A stretch of 64,000 nt of DNA from Pseudomonas fluorescens (GCF_902497995.1 NZ_CABVII010000016.1:55158-119157); one strand, 5' to 3'; shown: positions 8,894 through 17,284, numbered from the stretch's first letter. Made by a program: numbers and translations. The notes: generated from the sequence alone by a model not told the origin.

Positions 8894-9907
8894 ATGCGCA
8901 TGCAAGACACGTTCGATGTCATCTATACCCATACCGAAGGCGAACCACTGTGCATTGTCCACAGCGGCATTCCCTACCCCGCCGGCTCCAGCATCCTGGC
9001 CAAGCGTGCCTTTCTCGAGCAGAACTACGACTGGCTGCGCAAGGCACTGATGCAGGAACCGCGCGGCCACAAGGACATGTTCGGGGTTTTTCTCACGCCG
9101 CCTTCCAGCAGCGAGTTCGACGCCGGGCTGATCTATATGGATGGCAGTGTGTATTCGCACATGTGCGGCCACGGCACCATTGCCGTGAGCATGGCGATGG
9201 TCGCCCTGGGCCTGGTGCCGCGTGGCGCCGATGGCATCACCAAAATCCGTTTTGAAACCACGGCCGGCCTGGTGGTGGCCGAGGTGGCTTCCGAAGGTGA
9301 CAACGTGCTCTGGACCCGTTTCGAAAACGTGCCGGCCTACGTGGCTGCCCAGGACATCCCGATCCACCTTCCCGGCTATGGCGACCTCAAGGCCGACCTG
9401 GTCTGGGGCGGCAACTACTTCGGCATCATCGACCTGACCGATTGCGCCTTGCGCATCAGCCCGGACAACGGCAGCGAACTGTCGCGCCTGGGCCTGCTGG
9501 CTCGCGAGCAGATCAACCGGCAGCTGAAGATCCAGCACCCCACCGAGGCCCATATCAACGACCTCAACTTCATCACGTTCTGGCACCCGGCGACCATCGA
9601 AGGCGCGTTCTACAAGAACGTCCACGTCTTCAGCGCCGGCCAGCTCGACCGCTCTCCCGGCGGCACCGGCACCAGCGCGATGATGGCCATGTTCGAGGCC
9701 CGGGGCAAACTGGGCCTGAACCAACCCATCCTGTCCGAAGGGCTACTGGGCAGCGGCACCTTCGAAGGTTGCCTGCTCGGCGAAGTCGACCTCAACGGCA
9801 CCCGCGCGGTGCGTCCGACCGTCAAGGGCACGGCCAGCATCCTGGGGACATCGCGCTGGGTCATCGAGCGCAATGACCCGGTGGGGGCGGGGTTCGTCGT
9901 CAACTGA
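8894..9907 (+). CDS. Proline racemase superfamily enzyme with Cys91 and Gly256 at the two catalytic positions
   Basis: 337 residues. The family includes proline racemase, 4-hydroxyproline 2-epimerase and trans-3-hydroxyproline dehydratase, which use two facing acid/base residues. The first site is intact: Cys91 in MCGHGT. The second site, usually SPCGTGTSA in epimerases and threonine in dehydratases, reads SPGGTGTSA, with Gly256 encoded by GGC at 9659-9661. The rest is well conserved (GGNYFGIIDL, HINDLNFITFWHPATIEGAFYKNVHVF, GTSRWVI). With only one catalytic thiol, two-base racemisation is unlikely; dehydration or another one-base reaction is possible. It ends the ABC operon, so it probably acts on the imported compound. 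Confidence 0.85.
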   Translation: MRMQDTFDVIYTHTEGEPLCIVHSGIPYPAGSSILAKRAFLEQNYDWLRKALMQEPRGHKDMFGVFLTPPSSSEFDAGLIYMDGSVYSHMCGHGTIAVSMAMVALGLVPRGADGITKIRFETTAGLVVAEVASEGDNVLWTRFENVPAYVAAQDIPIHLPGYGDLKADLVWGGNYFGIIDLTDCALRISPDNGSELSRLGLLAREQINRQLKIQHPTEAHINDLNFITFWHPATIEGAFYKNVHVFSAGQLDRSPGGTGTSAMMAMFEARGKLGLNQPILSEGLLGSGTFEGCLLGEVDLNGTRAVRPTVKGTASILGTSRWVIERNDPVGAGFVVN

Positions 9908-10019
9908 CAGATTGAAGCGGGCACCCACATCGCCGCTGCCGAACCGAAACTGCCGGTCAATGCCGGCAGTCGCGCACGCCCCTTCTCCAGGGTCCTCTGT
10001 CAAAGAGCGCTCGCACAAT

Positions 10020-10052
10020 CGGCATTTGCCGGATATAATTCGGTAAATGCCG
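10020..10052 (+). promoter_or_regulatory. Promoter of the RES/Xre pair with the -10 box inside a palindromic operator
   Basis: CGGCATTTGCC (10020-10030) and GGTAAATGCCG (10042-10052) form an inverted repeat with one mismatch around an 11-base centre. A consensus -10 box TATAAT lies at 10034-10039, inside the centre. The antitoxin start follows at 10072 behind AGGAGA. No strong -35 is seen at the expected distance. A repressor bound here would cover the promoter, as expected for autoregulation by the antitoxin. Confidence 0.75.
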
Positions 10053-10071
10053 ACCAAGCCAGGAGAAGGCC

Positions 10072-10521
10072 ATGCTCGCTGAAATCATGCGTGAACCCGC
10101 CTACGGTGCGTACCGCACTCGGCTGCATGCCTTGCTGCAAATTCCCACCGATGCGTCTGACCTGGAAATCCACGACATCATCCAGGTCGGGTTTGCTTCC
10201 GGCCGTCTGGTGGCGCTCTGTGAACAGGGTGAATTGACGCCGCTGGAACGTGACCAGATCATCCCTCTGAAAACCCTGAAGACCCGGGTCGCTAAAGACC
10301 AGAACCTCACGGTCGACGAGAGCGATCGCCTGTTCCGCGCCGCCCACATCACCGCCATGGCAGACGCCGTGTTTGGCAGCGATGAAAAAGCCAAACGCTG
10401 GCTGTCGAAACCCAAGGACCGGTTTTCGGGCCGTAGCCCAATGGCAATGCTGTCGACGGTACAGGGAACACGCCAGGTCGAGGAAACGCTGATCCAGTTA
10501 GCGGAAGGCTATGCGTTTTGA
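10072..10521 (+). CDS. Antitoxin of the Xre/MbcA/ParS family (DUF2384 C-terminus)
   Basis: 149 residues, starting at ATG 10072 behind AGGAGA. The N-terminal part is the Xre-like DNA-binding region of the RES-partner antitoxins. The C-terminal part (AMADAVFGSDEKAKRWLSKPKDRFSGRSPMAMLST, then VEETLIQLAEGYAF) is the DUF2384 toxin-binding segment. It neutralises the RES toxin encoded next and should repress its own promoter through the palindrome at 10020-10052. Its stop codon overlaps the toxin start (TTGA), a classic coupling in type II toxin-antitoxin operons. Confidence 0.9.
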   Translation: MLAEIMREPAYGAYRTRLHALLQIPTDASDLEIHDIIQVGFASGRLVALCEQGELTPLERDQIIPLKTLKTRVAKDQNLTVDESDRLFRAAHITAMADAVFGSDEKAKRWLSKPKDRFSGRSPMAMLSTVQGTRQVEETLIQLAEGYAF

Positions 10522-10964
10522 TTTTTTGGCGGATAAGCGCATTTGCAGATTTGACGGGACGTGGTGGTATCCTCGCGGGTGGCCGCTGGCACACGGCGGG
10601 AAGACCAGTGGTCTATCTGGCGGGGACACCTGCCGGCGCAATGCTCGAGATCCTGGTACACATGGAGATCGATCAGGAAGACCTTCCGGAGACACTGCAG
10701 TTGCTCAAGGTCGAGGTACCCGACGCTATCAGCCTCGCCCCTGCCCCGGTACTCAAGCCCAATTGGGCGTTCGAGGTGAACCACACCAAGGGCATCGGCG
10801 ATTCATTCCTCAAGGGATGTCCTGCCCTGCTGTTGCCGGTACCGAGCGCCATCATGCCGCATACGCTGAACTACCTGTTCAACCCTATGCACCTCGACTC
10901 GGTCAAGGCTGTCATTACCGTCGAGCCATTCAGGCTCGACAACCGACTGATCAAGAAAACGTAA
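10518..10964 (+). CDS. RES-domain toxin (predicted NAD-consuming)
   Basis: 148 residues. TTG at 10518 overlaps the antitoxin stop at 10519-10521; only this start includes the family's N-terminal FWRIS motif. The conserved RES positions are present: Arg in WRIS, Glu in GAMLEILVH, and Ser in LPVPSAIMPHTLNYLFNPMH. Characterised RES toxins deplete NAD by phosphorolysis or ADP-ribosylation and stop growth; this follows from family knowledge, not from the sequence itself. The gene ends the operon; no obvious T-run terminator follows. Confidence 0.9.
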   Translation: MIFWRISAFADLTGRGGILAGGRWHTAGRPVVYLAGTPAGAMLEILVHMEIDQEDLPETLQLLKVEVPDAISLAPAPVLKPNWAFEVNHTKGIGDSFLKGCPALLLPVPSAIMPHTLNYLFNPMHLDSVKAVITVEPFRLDNRLIKKT

Positions 10965-11035
10965 TGACGTGGCGGGCAAATCACCGGCATGGGGCGCAGG
11001 CAAGAGCAATCGAACCTGCGTCCCCGCCGTGCATT

Positions 11036-12193
11036 TTACATTCCTGCGCCCTGGGCCATGGCCCGCCCCGTACCTGCCACTCGCATAGTGTTCCTGAAAG
11101 GTGCCTGCTTTTCAGCGCCTTCTATCGCTAACGACTGGCCAACCAGACGGAGCTTGACGTCCCTGACCTTTGGCAAGGATTCACCGACTCGATACTGGCC
11201 GGGCGTCATGCCGAACCAGCGGATGCAGGCTTTGTGGAAACTGCTGTGGTCGTGGAACCCGAGCAGGTAAGTCACGTGCTTCATATTGAAATGGGAATGA
11301 CGCAGGTAGAAGTCGGCCAACTGCCGACGCACATCGTTCAGCACGTCCTTGAACTGGGCGCCATCCTTCTCGAGTGCCCGTTGCAGCGTTCGCTTGCTGA
11401 TGTTCAGCGCGGTGGCTATCGATTCCATATCACACTGCCCTTGCCCCTGACTCAGGCGCTCGGTGATCAGTGCACGAATCCTGCACACAATGGTGAACCC
11501 GTACAAGAGGTCCAGCTGAGCCTCGGCAAAACTGTCATGGAGTATCGCCAACGCCTCGTTGGCCATGCTCGACGGACGCAGAAGCTGTTGGCCATCGAAC
11601 AGGATGCTGTCACAGGCCGCCCCGAAACGCAGTTCACAGCCAAACACCTGCTGATGCTCCGAGATGTCTTCAGGTTCGGGATAGGTAAACTCCACACGTA
11701 ACGGTTGCACCCTTTTGCCACCGGCCAGCCAACGACAGAATCCCAGCAGCGACGCGAGTCCGGCATCGGTGTGCTGCCGTGGCTTGACCGAGTCGCATTG
11801 GTGATCGAGCCCGGCCAGTCGATAATTCTGCCCTTCCTGGCTCAGAAACAGGCTGTGTCCAGAGCTGATCAAGGGGCTGAAACGCACGAGGCGTTCGAGT
11901 GCCCGCTTCAGATTCAAGCTGGACATCATCGTGTATCCCACAATCTGGAAGTTACCCGGATGTACATGCCCGTAGGCTTTCAGACCAATATTCGAATCGC
12001 CAGATGCCTGCGCTGCCAACTCCCAAAGACGGTAAATGGTATTTCGTTCATAGAAGGCTTGCTGCTGACTCAGAATCGTCATATCCAGCCCGGCTTCCCG
12101 GGATAAATCGATCACATCCAAGCCTTGTGCCGAGAGCGTATTCACCACCACATTGGTATAGCCTGTACACACTCTATACATTGACGACCTCAA
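11036..12193 (-). CDS. AraC-family regulator, OruR-like, with a 50-residue extra C-terminal tail
   Basis: 385 residues. The N-terminal ~200 residues match the AraC-binding type 2 domain (GLDMTILSQQQAFYERNTIYRLWELAAQASGD, and PGNFQIVGYTMMSSLNLKRALERL). The C-terminal helix-turn-helix region has DMESIATALNISKRTLQRAL and VTYLLGFHDHSSFHKACIRWFGMTPGQYR, ending near residue 335. Proteins of this group normally stop there; here about 50 low-complexity residues follow, suggesting loss of the original stop codon. Alternative start: ATG 12181. No adjacent catabolic operon shows what it controls. Confidence 0.85.
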   Translation of the reverse strand: MRSSMYRVCTGYTNVVVNTLSAQGLDVIDLSREAGLDMTILSQQQAFYERNTIYRLWELAAQASGDSNIGLKAYGHVHPGNFQIVGYTMMSSLNLKRALERLVRFSPLISSGHSLFLSQEGQNYRLAGLDHQCDSVKPRQHTDAGLASLLGFCRWLAGGKRVQPLRVEFTYPEPEDISEHQQVFGCELRFGAACDSILFDGQQLLRPSSMANEALAILHDSFAEAQLDLLYGFTIVCRIRALITERLSQGQGQCDMESIATALNISKRTLQRALEKDGAQFKDVLNDVRRQLADFYLRHSHFNMKHVTYLLGFHDHSSFHKACIRWFGMTPGQYRVGESLPKVRDVKLRLVGQSLAIEGAEKQAPFRNTMRVAGTGRAMAQGAGM

Positions 12194-12456
12194 AGACCTG
12201 TTGACCCAAGCATCTTTTGTGAACCATTGAATTTACTCTGAAATTCATCCTAATGGCCATTTATTACAGGGTCGTTATGCATGCTGAAAACTACCCACAG
12301 AGAGCGTAGACCCGAAATCCCATTAGCGCCAAAATTAAGCTCTGTCCGAGAGCCGGGGGCTTTTTGTGGGAGCGAGCCGGCTCCGGGCGGCGTTCCGACG
12401 AAGACGGCCTGATGGTCGGTGGATTTGTTTGAGAAGATCAGCAGCAAGAGATCAGG

Positions 12457-13140
12457 CTAGCGTGCAGCGCTGCGGGTACCGGCGAACGCGCTCGTACCCA
12501 GCCAGCGCCACAGGTTCTGCGCATCCTGCGCTGCGCCGTCTACCCGCAGCTCTCGCGACTCAAGCACCTCGCGTGGTGTACGGTCGCCGGTCCACACCTC
12601 GGTCAACGCGCGCACGCTTGCGTCCACGACGAGCGTCAGTTCGCGCCCGGGATCGTCGCGGCACAAGTCTGCCACACCCTCTTCGACCACGAGCCACCAC
12701 GCTTGCTCGCCGGGCCGCGCGTCGCGGAACCTGAAGTGGATGACCACCGGTCGGGACGGGAACGTCTCGATGCGCACAAACCGGCGCACGTCCCACATCA
12801 GCAGGCCCGCATCGAGTTCGTCATCGCGAAGGCGACTGCCGATCCAGCGCGCGCCCCAATGGCCCAGCGCCATTATGATGGGGCGCAGTTCCTCGCCCGC
12901 CTCGGTCAGGCGGTACTCCCAGACTTTGCCAACGGCCGTGCGCTGTACGACGCCGATATCTTCCAGATGGCGCAACCGCTGTGCCAACAGGCCGGTGGAC
13001 ATCCGTGGGACGCCGCGGTGCAGTTCATTGAAGCGCTTGCTGCCGCACAGCAGCTCGCGCACGACCAAGGGCGTCCAGCGCTCGCACAGGGCTTCGGCAC
13101 CCCGCGCGACTGTGCAGAACTGACCGTAGCTTTCTTCCAT
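12457..13140 (-). CDS. HxlR-type winged-helix regulator fused to an SCP2-like domain
   Basis: 227 residues from ATG 13140 (MEESYGQFCTVARGAEALCERWTPLVVRELL). Residues about 1-100 are an HxlR winged helix: NELHRGVPRMSTGLLAQRLRHLEDIGVVQR, then VWEYRLTEAGEEL. Residues about 125-225 resemble a small SCP2/sterol-carrier domain (VVIHFRFRDARPGEQAWWLVV, LCRDDPGRELTLVVDASVRALTEVWTGDRTP), a known partner of HxlR domains that may bind a hydrophobic effector. It is divergent from the nitrilase gene 105 bp away and is its most likely regulator. Upstream in-frame codons exist, but they overlap the nitrilase promoter. Confidence 0.87.
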   Translation of the reverse strand: MEESYGQFCTVARGAEALCERWTPLVVRELLCGSKRFNELHRGVPRMSTGLLAQRLRHLEDIGVVQRTAVGKVWEYRLTEAGEELRPIIMALGHWGARWIGSRLRDDELDAGLLMWDVRRFVRIETFPSRPVVIHFRFRDARPGEQAWWLVVEEGVADLCRDDPGRELTLVVDASVRALTEVWTGDRTPREVLESRELRVDGAAQDAQNLWRWLGTSAFAGTRSAAR

Positions 13141-13245
13141 CGCCTGGACCCCGCAACTGCAACGCTTCAGATTCTGAACTAGCCCCGCGACGTCGTCCCG
13201 CGCACGCTGAAGCCTTCGAAAGCCAATCGTCAAAAGGTGAACACC

Positions 13246-14187
13246 ATGACCAAGGTAGCCATCATTCAGCGCCCGCCCGTGCTGCTCGATCGCAGCGCGA
13301 CGATCGCCCGGGCCGTGCAATCGGTCGCCGAGGCCGCGGCGGCGGGGGCCTCGCTGATCGTTTTGCCCGAATCCTTCATTCCAGGTTACCCGTCATGGAT
13401 CTGGCGGTTGGCGGCGGGCAAGGACGGGGCTGTCATGGGCCAGTTGCACACGCGGCTGCTGGCCAACGCCGTCGATATCGCCCACGGTGACCTGAGCCCC
13501 TTGTGCGATGCCGCCAGGGTTCACGCCGTGACGATCGTGTGCGGCATCGATGAATGCGACCGGCGCAATGGCGGCGGCACGCTCTACAACAGCGTAGTCG
13601 TTATCGGCGCGGACGGCGAAGTGCTCAACCGACACCGCAAGCTGATGCCAACCAATCCCGAGCGCATGGTGCATGGCTTCGGCGATGCATCCGGGCTGCG
13701 TACGGTCGATACGCCGGTCGGCCGCGTGGGTACGCTCATCTGCTGGGAAAACTACATGCCGCTGGCGCGCTATTCACTGTATGCCCAAGGGGTGGAAATC
13801 TACGTTGCCCCCACGTACGACACGGGCGACGGCTGGATCAGCACGATGCGTCACATTGCCCTCGAGGGCCGCTGTTGGGTGCTCGGCAGCGGTACCGTAC
13901 TGCGCGGCAGCGACATCCCCGACGACTTCCCGGCCCGTGCGCACCTGTTTGCCGACCCGGACGAATGGATCAACGACGGCGACTCGGTGGTGGTCAATCC
14001 CCAAGGCCGGATCGTGGCCGGTCCGTTACACCGAGAGGCAGGCATTCTGTATGCCGACATCGACGTCGCACTCGTGGCACCGGCGCGACGGGCGCTCGAC
14101 GTCACCGGGCACTACGCGCGCCCGGACATTTTCGAACTGCAGGTGCGGCGCACGCCGGCGACAGCGGTGCGCTACATCGACGAGTGA
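13246..14187 (+). CDS. Nitrilase / aliphatic nitrilase family hydrolase
   Basis: 313 residues from ATG 13246 (AAAGGTG upstream; a GTG at 13237 is a weaker alternative). The catalytic triad is Glu42 (VLPESFIPGYPSW), Lys132 (NRHRKLMPTNPERM) and Cys166 (GTLICWENYMPLAR). The CWENYMPL context and the GYPSWIW stretch are typical of true nitrilases, which convert organic nitriles to carboxylic acids and ammonia, rather than of amidases. It is divergent from the HxlR-SCP2 regulator and followed 72 bp later by a GFA protein. The natural substrate is unknown. Confidence 0.9.
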   Translation: MTKVAIIQRPPVLLDRSATIARAVQSVAEAAAAGASLIVLPESFIPGYPSWIWRLAAGKDGAVMGQLHTRLLANAVDIAHGDLSPLCDAARVHAVTIVCGIDECDRRNGGGTLYNSVVVIGADGEVLNRHRKLMPTNPERMVHGFGDASGLRTVDTPVGRVGTLICWENYMPLARYSLYAQGVEIYVAPTYDTGDGWISTMRHIALEGRCWVLGSGTVLRGSDIPDDFPARAHLFADPDEWINDGDSVVVNPQGRIVAGPLHREAGILYADIDVALVAPARRALDVTGHYARPDIFELQVRRTPATAVRYIDE

Positions 14188-14259
14188 AACCAGGCAACGT
14201 TCAGGCGATCCCTGCCCTCTGCGGCAGTAGCGCCTGACCATCGAGCAAGGAGTCATGCC

Positions 14260-14694
14260 ATGAACAATGAGCGGTCTTACCAGGGCAGTTGTTTTTGCGG
14301 CGCAGTCGAATTCACCGTCAGTGGCGAGCCGGCCGCGATGGGCTACTGCCATTGCACGTCATGCCGGCACTGGTCGGCAGGACCGGTGAATGCCTTCACC
14401 CTGTGGAAACCCGAGGCGCTGCAAGTGACTCGGGGTGCCGACAACATCGGCACCTACAACAAGACACCGCAGAGTTACCGCAAGTGGTGCAAGACGTGCG
14501 GCGGGCACCTCTTCACCGAACACCCGGGGATGGGGCTGATCGATGTGTATGCCGCGCTCATCCCGGATCTCGCGTACGCGCCAGGCGTTCACGTCCACTA
14601 TCAGGAGACCGTGCTGCACATCAAGGATGGATTGCCCAAGCTGAAGGATGTTCCCAGGGAATTGGGGGGGTCGGGCATCAGCCTGGACGAATAG
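14260..14694 (+). CDS. GFA-family (glutathione-dependent formaldehyde-activating enzyme-like) zinc protein
   Basis: 144 residues with the zinc-binding pattern of the GFA/CENP-V fold: GSCFCGAVEF near residue 10, GYCHCTSCRHWSAG near 30 and WCKTCGGHLFTEHP near 77. Most family members have unknown substrates despite the name. SD AAGGAG precedes the ATG. It probably shares a transcript with the nitrilase. A strong hairpin follows its stop. Confidence 0.9.
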   Translation: MNNERSYQGSCFCGAVEFTVSGEPAAMGYCHCTSCRHWSAGPVNAFTLWKPEALQVTRGADNIGTYNKTPQSYRKWCKTCGGHLFTEHPGMGLIDVYAALIPDLAYAPGVHVHYQETVLHIKDGLPKLKDVPRELGGSGISLDE

Positions 14695-14698
14695 CGCT

Positions 14699-14732
14699 GG
14701 CAAGGCAGGCGTGCGGCGACGCCTGCCTTGCC
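14699..14732 (+). terminator. Strong 14-bp hairpin after the GFA gene (no T-run)
   Basis: GGCAAGGCAGGCGT (14699-14712) and its exact complement ACGCCTGCCTTGCC (14719-14732) are separated by GCGGCG. It starts four bases after the GFA stop codon. No run of T follows, so it may act as a transcript-end stabiliser or an inefficient terminator. Confidence 0.6.
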
Positions 14733-14864
14733 TGACGACGAACAGCGGTCCGTCGAATAAATCGTTATGCCCCCGCTTTGCCCGGCTATGATTTACCCCA
14801 TTCAATCCCGCCGACGGCAGTCGCTGCGACCCGTCCCGCTTTTTCTTCCCCCGGGAGAAGCGTC

Positions 14865-16370
14865 ATGCGTGTTTGCCATTGCTTCAGCGCATTTCTGCTC
14901 GCCGTGCTGTCTTTGTCCGGCGGTTCGGACGAGGACCCGTTCTTCACCTCCAAGGCATTCGCCGCCGCCCCCGAGGCGGGTGTCGCGGGCGCTGCGCCCG
15001 CGCCCGAACCGACGGCCCCGGCCGAGACGGTCTTTGCGCCGGAGGAACTCGACCAGATGCTGGCGCCACTGGCCTTGTATCCGGATTCGTTGTTGGCCCA
15101 GGTCCTGATGGCGGCGACCTATCCAGGCGATGTCGCCGACGCCGTGGCCTGGTCCAGGGCGCATCCGGACAGCAGCGGTGACGCCGCCGTGCGTCAAGTC
15201 GCGAACGAACCCTGGGATCCGAGCGTGCAATCGCTGGTTGCCTTCCCGGCAGTGCTGGTGATGTTGGGCCAGGATCCGGCCTGGGTGCAGCGCGTGGGCG
15301 ACGCCTTCCTCGCGCAGCCCAACGCCGTGATGGATTCGGTGCAACGCCTGCGTCGCCAGGCGCAAGCCGCCGGCCACCTCCAATCCAACGAACAACAGCG
15401 CGTCACCGTGCAGCCGGCCGCGCCGGCACCGGCCGCTTCGACCGTGGTAGTGCAGCAGCCTGCTGCCACGCAGACCATCATCATCGAGCCGACCCAGCCG
15501 CAGACCGTCTACGTACCGAGCTACAACCCGAGCGTGGTCTATGGCACCTGGGCCTATCCGTCCTACCCGCCGGTGTACTACCCACCGCCGCCGGGCGCCT
15601 ATCTCGGCTCCGCGCTCGCCGCCGGCCTGGCCTTCGGCGCCGGCGTGGCCATCGTCGATTCGCTCTGGGGCGACTGCGACTGGGGCCGCGGCGATATCGA
15701 CATCGACGTCAACCGCTACAACAACATCAACACCAACCGCCAGATCAACGCCAACCAGAACAATTGGCACCACAACTCGATCAACCGCGACGGCGTGCCA
15801 TACCGCGACCGTGCCAACCGCGAACAGAGCGGCCAGCGTTTGGCCGGCAGCGAACAGCGCGACGCTTTCCGCGGCCGCGATCCGGTGCGGGCCCTTGAGC
15901 GCGAGCGCGCCAGCCAGTCGCTGGCGCAACGCGGCATCGAACCTGCGGCCACCAGCAATCGCCAGGCGCGCGAACGGGCCCAGGCCGCGAGCCGCGATCT
16001 GGGCAAGGAATCGCAATTACGTGAGCGCCCGCCAGCCAGTGCGCAAACGCGGCACAATACCCAGGCCAATGCGCCGCAGCGCGAGCAGGCGCAAGCCAGT
16101 GCACAGGCGCGCCAGAAGTCTCAGGCCGCTGCGCAGAAGCGCCAAAGCGCGCCAGACAATCCAAAGGTCCGCCAGCAAGCGCGTCAGCAGCAGGCCAGAA
16201 CACAGGGACCGCGCAACAACGCCTTTGCCGGCGCCAGCAACCCTTCGCAGTCGCGAATGCAAGCCAACCGCGGCCAGGCCAGTCACGTTTCCGCCAGTCG
16301 GCCAAGCATTGAGCGCGGCAGCGGTCATACTGTACAACGCCCCTCCCGGGGGGGTGGCCATCGGCGCTGA
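14865..16370 (+). CDS. DUF3300 family secreted/envelope protein
   Basis: 501 residues from ATG 14865 (GGGAGAAG upstream). A hydrophobic N-terminus (VCHCFSAFLLAVLSLSGG) suggests export. The DUF3300 core lies at about residues 55-190: LDQMLAPLALYPDSLLAQVLMAATYP, VADAVAWSRAHP, WDPSVQSLVAFPAVLVMLGQDPAWVQRVGDAF. A Tyr/Pro-rich segment with a glycine-rich hydrophobic helix follows, then an Asn-rich patch and a long Gln/Ala/Arg-rich, probably disordered tail from about 320. The function is unknown. It is followed 13 bp later by a DUF2950 gene, its usual partner in other proteobacteria. Confidence 0.87.
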   Translation: MRVCHCFSAFLLAVLSLSGGSDEDPFFTSKAFAAAPEAGVAGAAPAPEPTAPAETVFAPEELDQMLAPLALYPDSLLAQVLMAATYPGDVADAVAWSRAHPDSSGDAAVRQVANEPWDPSVQSLVAFPAVLVMLGQDPAWVQRVGDAFLAQPNAVMDSVQRLRRQAQAAGHLQSNEQQRVTVQPAAPAPAASTVVVQQPAATQTIIIEPTQPQTVYVPSYNPSVVYGTWAYPSYPPVYYPPPPGAYLGSALAAGLAFGAGVAIVDSLWGDCDWGRGDIDIDVNRYNNINTNRQINANQNNWHHNSINRDGVPYRDRANREQSGQRLAGSEQRDAFRGRDPVRALERERASQSLAQRGIEPAATSNRQARERAQAASRDLGKESQLRERPPASAQTRHNTQANAPQREQAQASAQARQKSQAAAQKRQSAPDNPKVRQQARQQQARTQGPRNNAFAGASNPSQSRMQANRGQASHVSASRPSIERGSGHTVQRPSRGGGHRR

Positions 16371-16383
16371 CAGGAGATTCGCC

Positions 16384-17274
16384 ATGAAGGCTGCACTGCG
16401 TATTTTCCCTGTTACGCTGCTGGCGGTCCTGGCCCAGGACGTGCGTGCGCAGCAGGCCTTTGCCAGTCCGGATGCCGCCGCCGAGGCCCTGGTCGCCGCG
16501 CTCGGCACTCAACAGGCCGATCCCGTGCGCCTTGCGGCCTTGCTCGGCACCGACTGGCGCGCCTATATCCCGCTCCAGGGCATCGACCGCGAGGACGTCG
16601 ATGCCTTCCTCGCCCGCTATCGTGAAAAACACAGCACCCAGCCCGACGGGCGAGGCAAGGTGCATCTGGTGGTCGGCACCGACCCCTGGCTGTTGCCGCT
16701 GCCGATCATGCAGGGCAAGCACGGTTGGGCTTTCAACGCCAAGGCCGGCGGCGAGGAGATCCGTGAGCGGCGCATCGGTCGCAACGAACTCGCCACCGTG
16801 CAATCGGTAATGGCCTACTACGATGCTCAGCTGGACTACGCCGCGGTCGACCGCAACGGCGACGGCGTGCTGGAATATGCGCAAAAGTTCATCAGCAGCA
16901 ATGGCAAGCACGATGGCCTGTACTGGGCCGAAGAGCCCGGTGACGACGAAAGTCCGCTCGGCCCGTTGTTCGGCGATGCCAAACCCGGCGACGACTGGCA
17001 CGGCTATCAGTACCGTATCCTCGACGCACAGGGGCCATCAGCGCCGGGCGGCGCTTACCACTATAAGCTCGGCAACAACATGAGCCGCGGCTTCGCCCTG
17101 ATCGCCTGGCCGGCGAAGTACGGCGACAGCGGCGTGATGAGCTTCATGATCAGCCACGAGGGCCAGGTGTTCGAGAAAGACCAGGGCCCGGGCAGCGCGA
17201 AACTGGCAACGGCCATGCGCCGCTTCGATCCGGATAGCAGTTGGAGTGAAGTCGATGAGCAACCGGGGCTTTGA
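16384..17274 (+). CDS. DUF2950 family periplasmic protein
   Basis: 296 residues from ATG 16384, with an AGGAG Shine-Dalgarno sequence. The signal peptide MKAALRIFPVTLLAVLAQDVRA-QQ gives a periplasmic mature protein. DUF2950 landmarks include FASPDAAAEALVAALGT, an EF-hand-like DRNGDGVLEYAQKF and the C-terminal FEKDQGPGSAKLATAM. It pairs with the DUF3300 gene upstream, so the two probably work together in the envelope. The biochemical role is unknown. Confidence 0.9.
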   Translation: MKAALRIFPVTLLAVLAQDVRAQQAFASPDAAAEALVAALGTQQADPVRLAALLGTDWRAYIPLQGIDREDVDAFLARYREKHSTQPDGRGKVHLVVGTDPWLLPLPIMQGKHGWAFNAKAGGEEIRERRIGRNELATVQSVMAYYDAQLDYAAVDRNGDGVLEYAQKFISSNGKHDGLYWAEEPGDDESPLGPLFGDAKPGDDWHGYQYRILDAQGPSAPGGAYHYKLGNNMSRGFALIAWPAKYGDSGVMSFMISHEGQVFEKDQGPGSAKLATAMRRFDPDSSWSEVDEQPGL

Positions 17275-17284
17275 GCGCGGCCGA

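Noticed and set aside
12360..12380. Hairpin AGCC-GGG-GGCT followed by TTTT
   Set aside because: Only four base pairs, and no plus-strand gene ends upstream; too weak to call a terminator.
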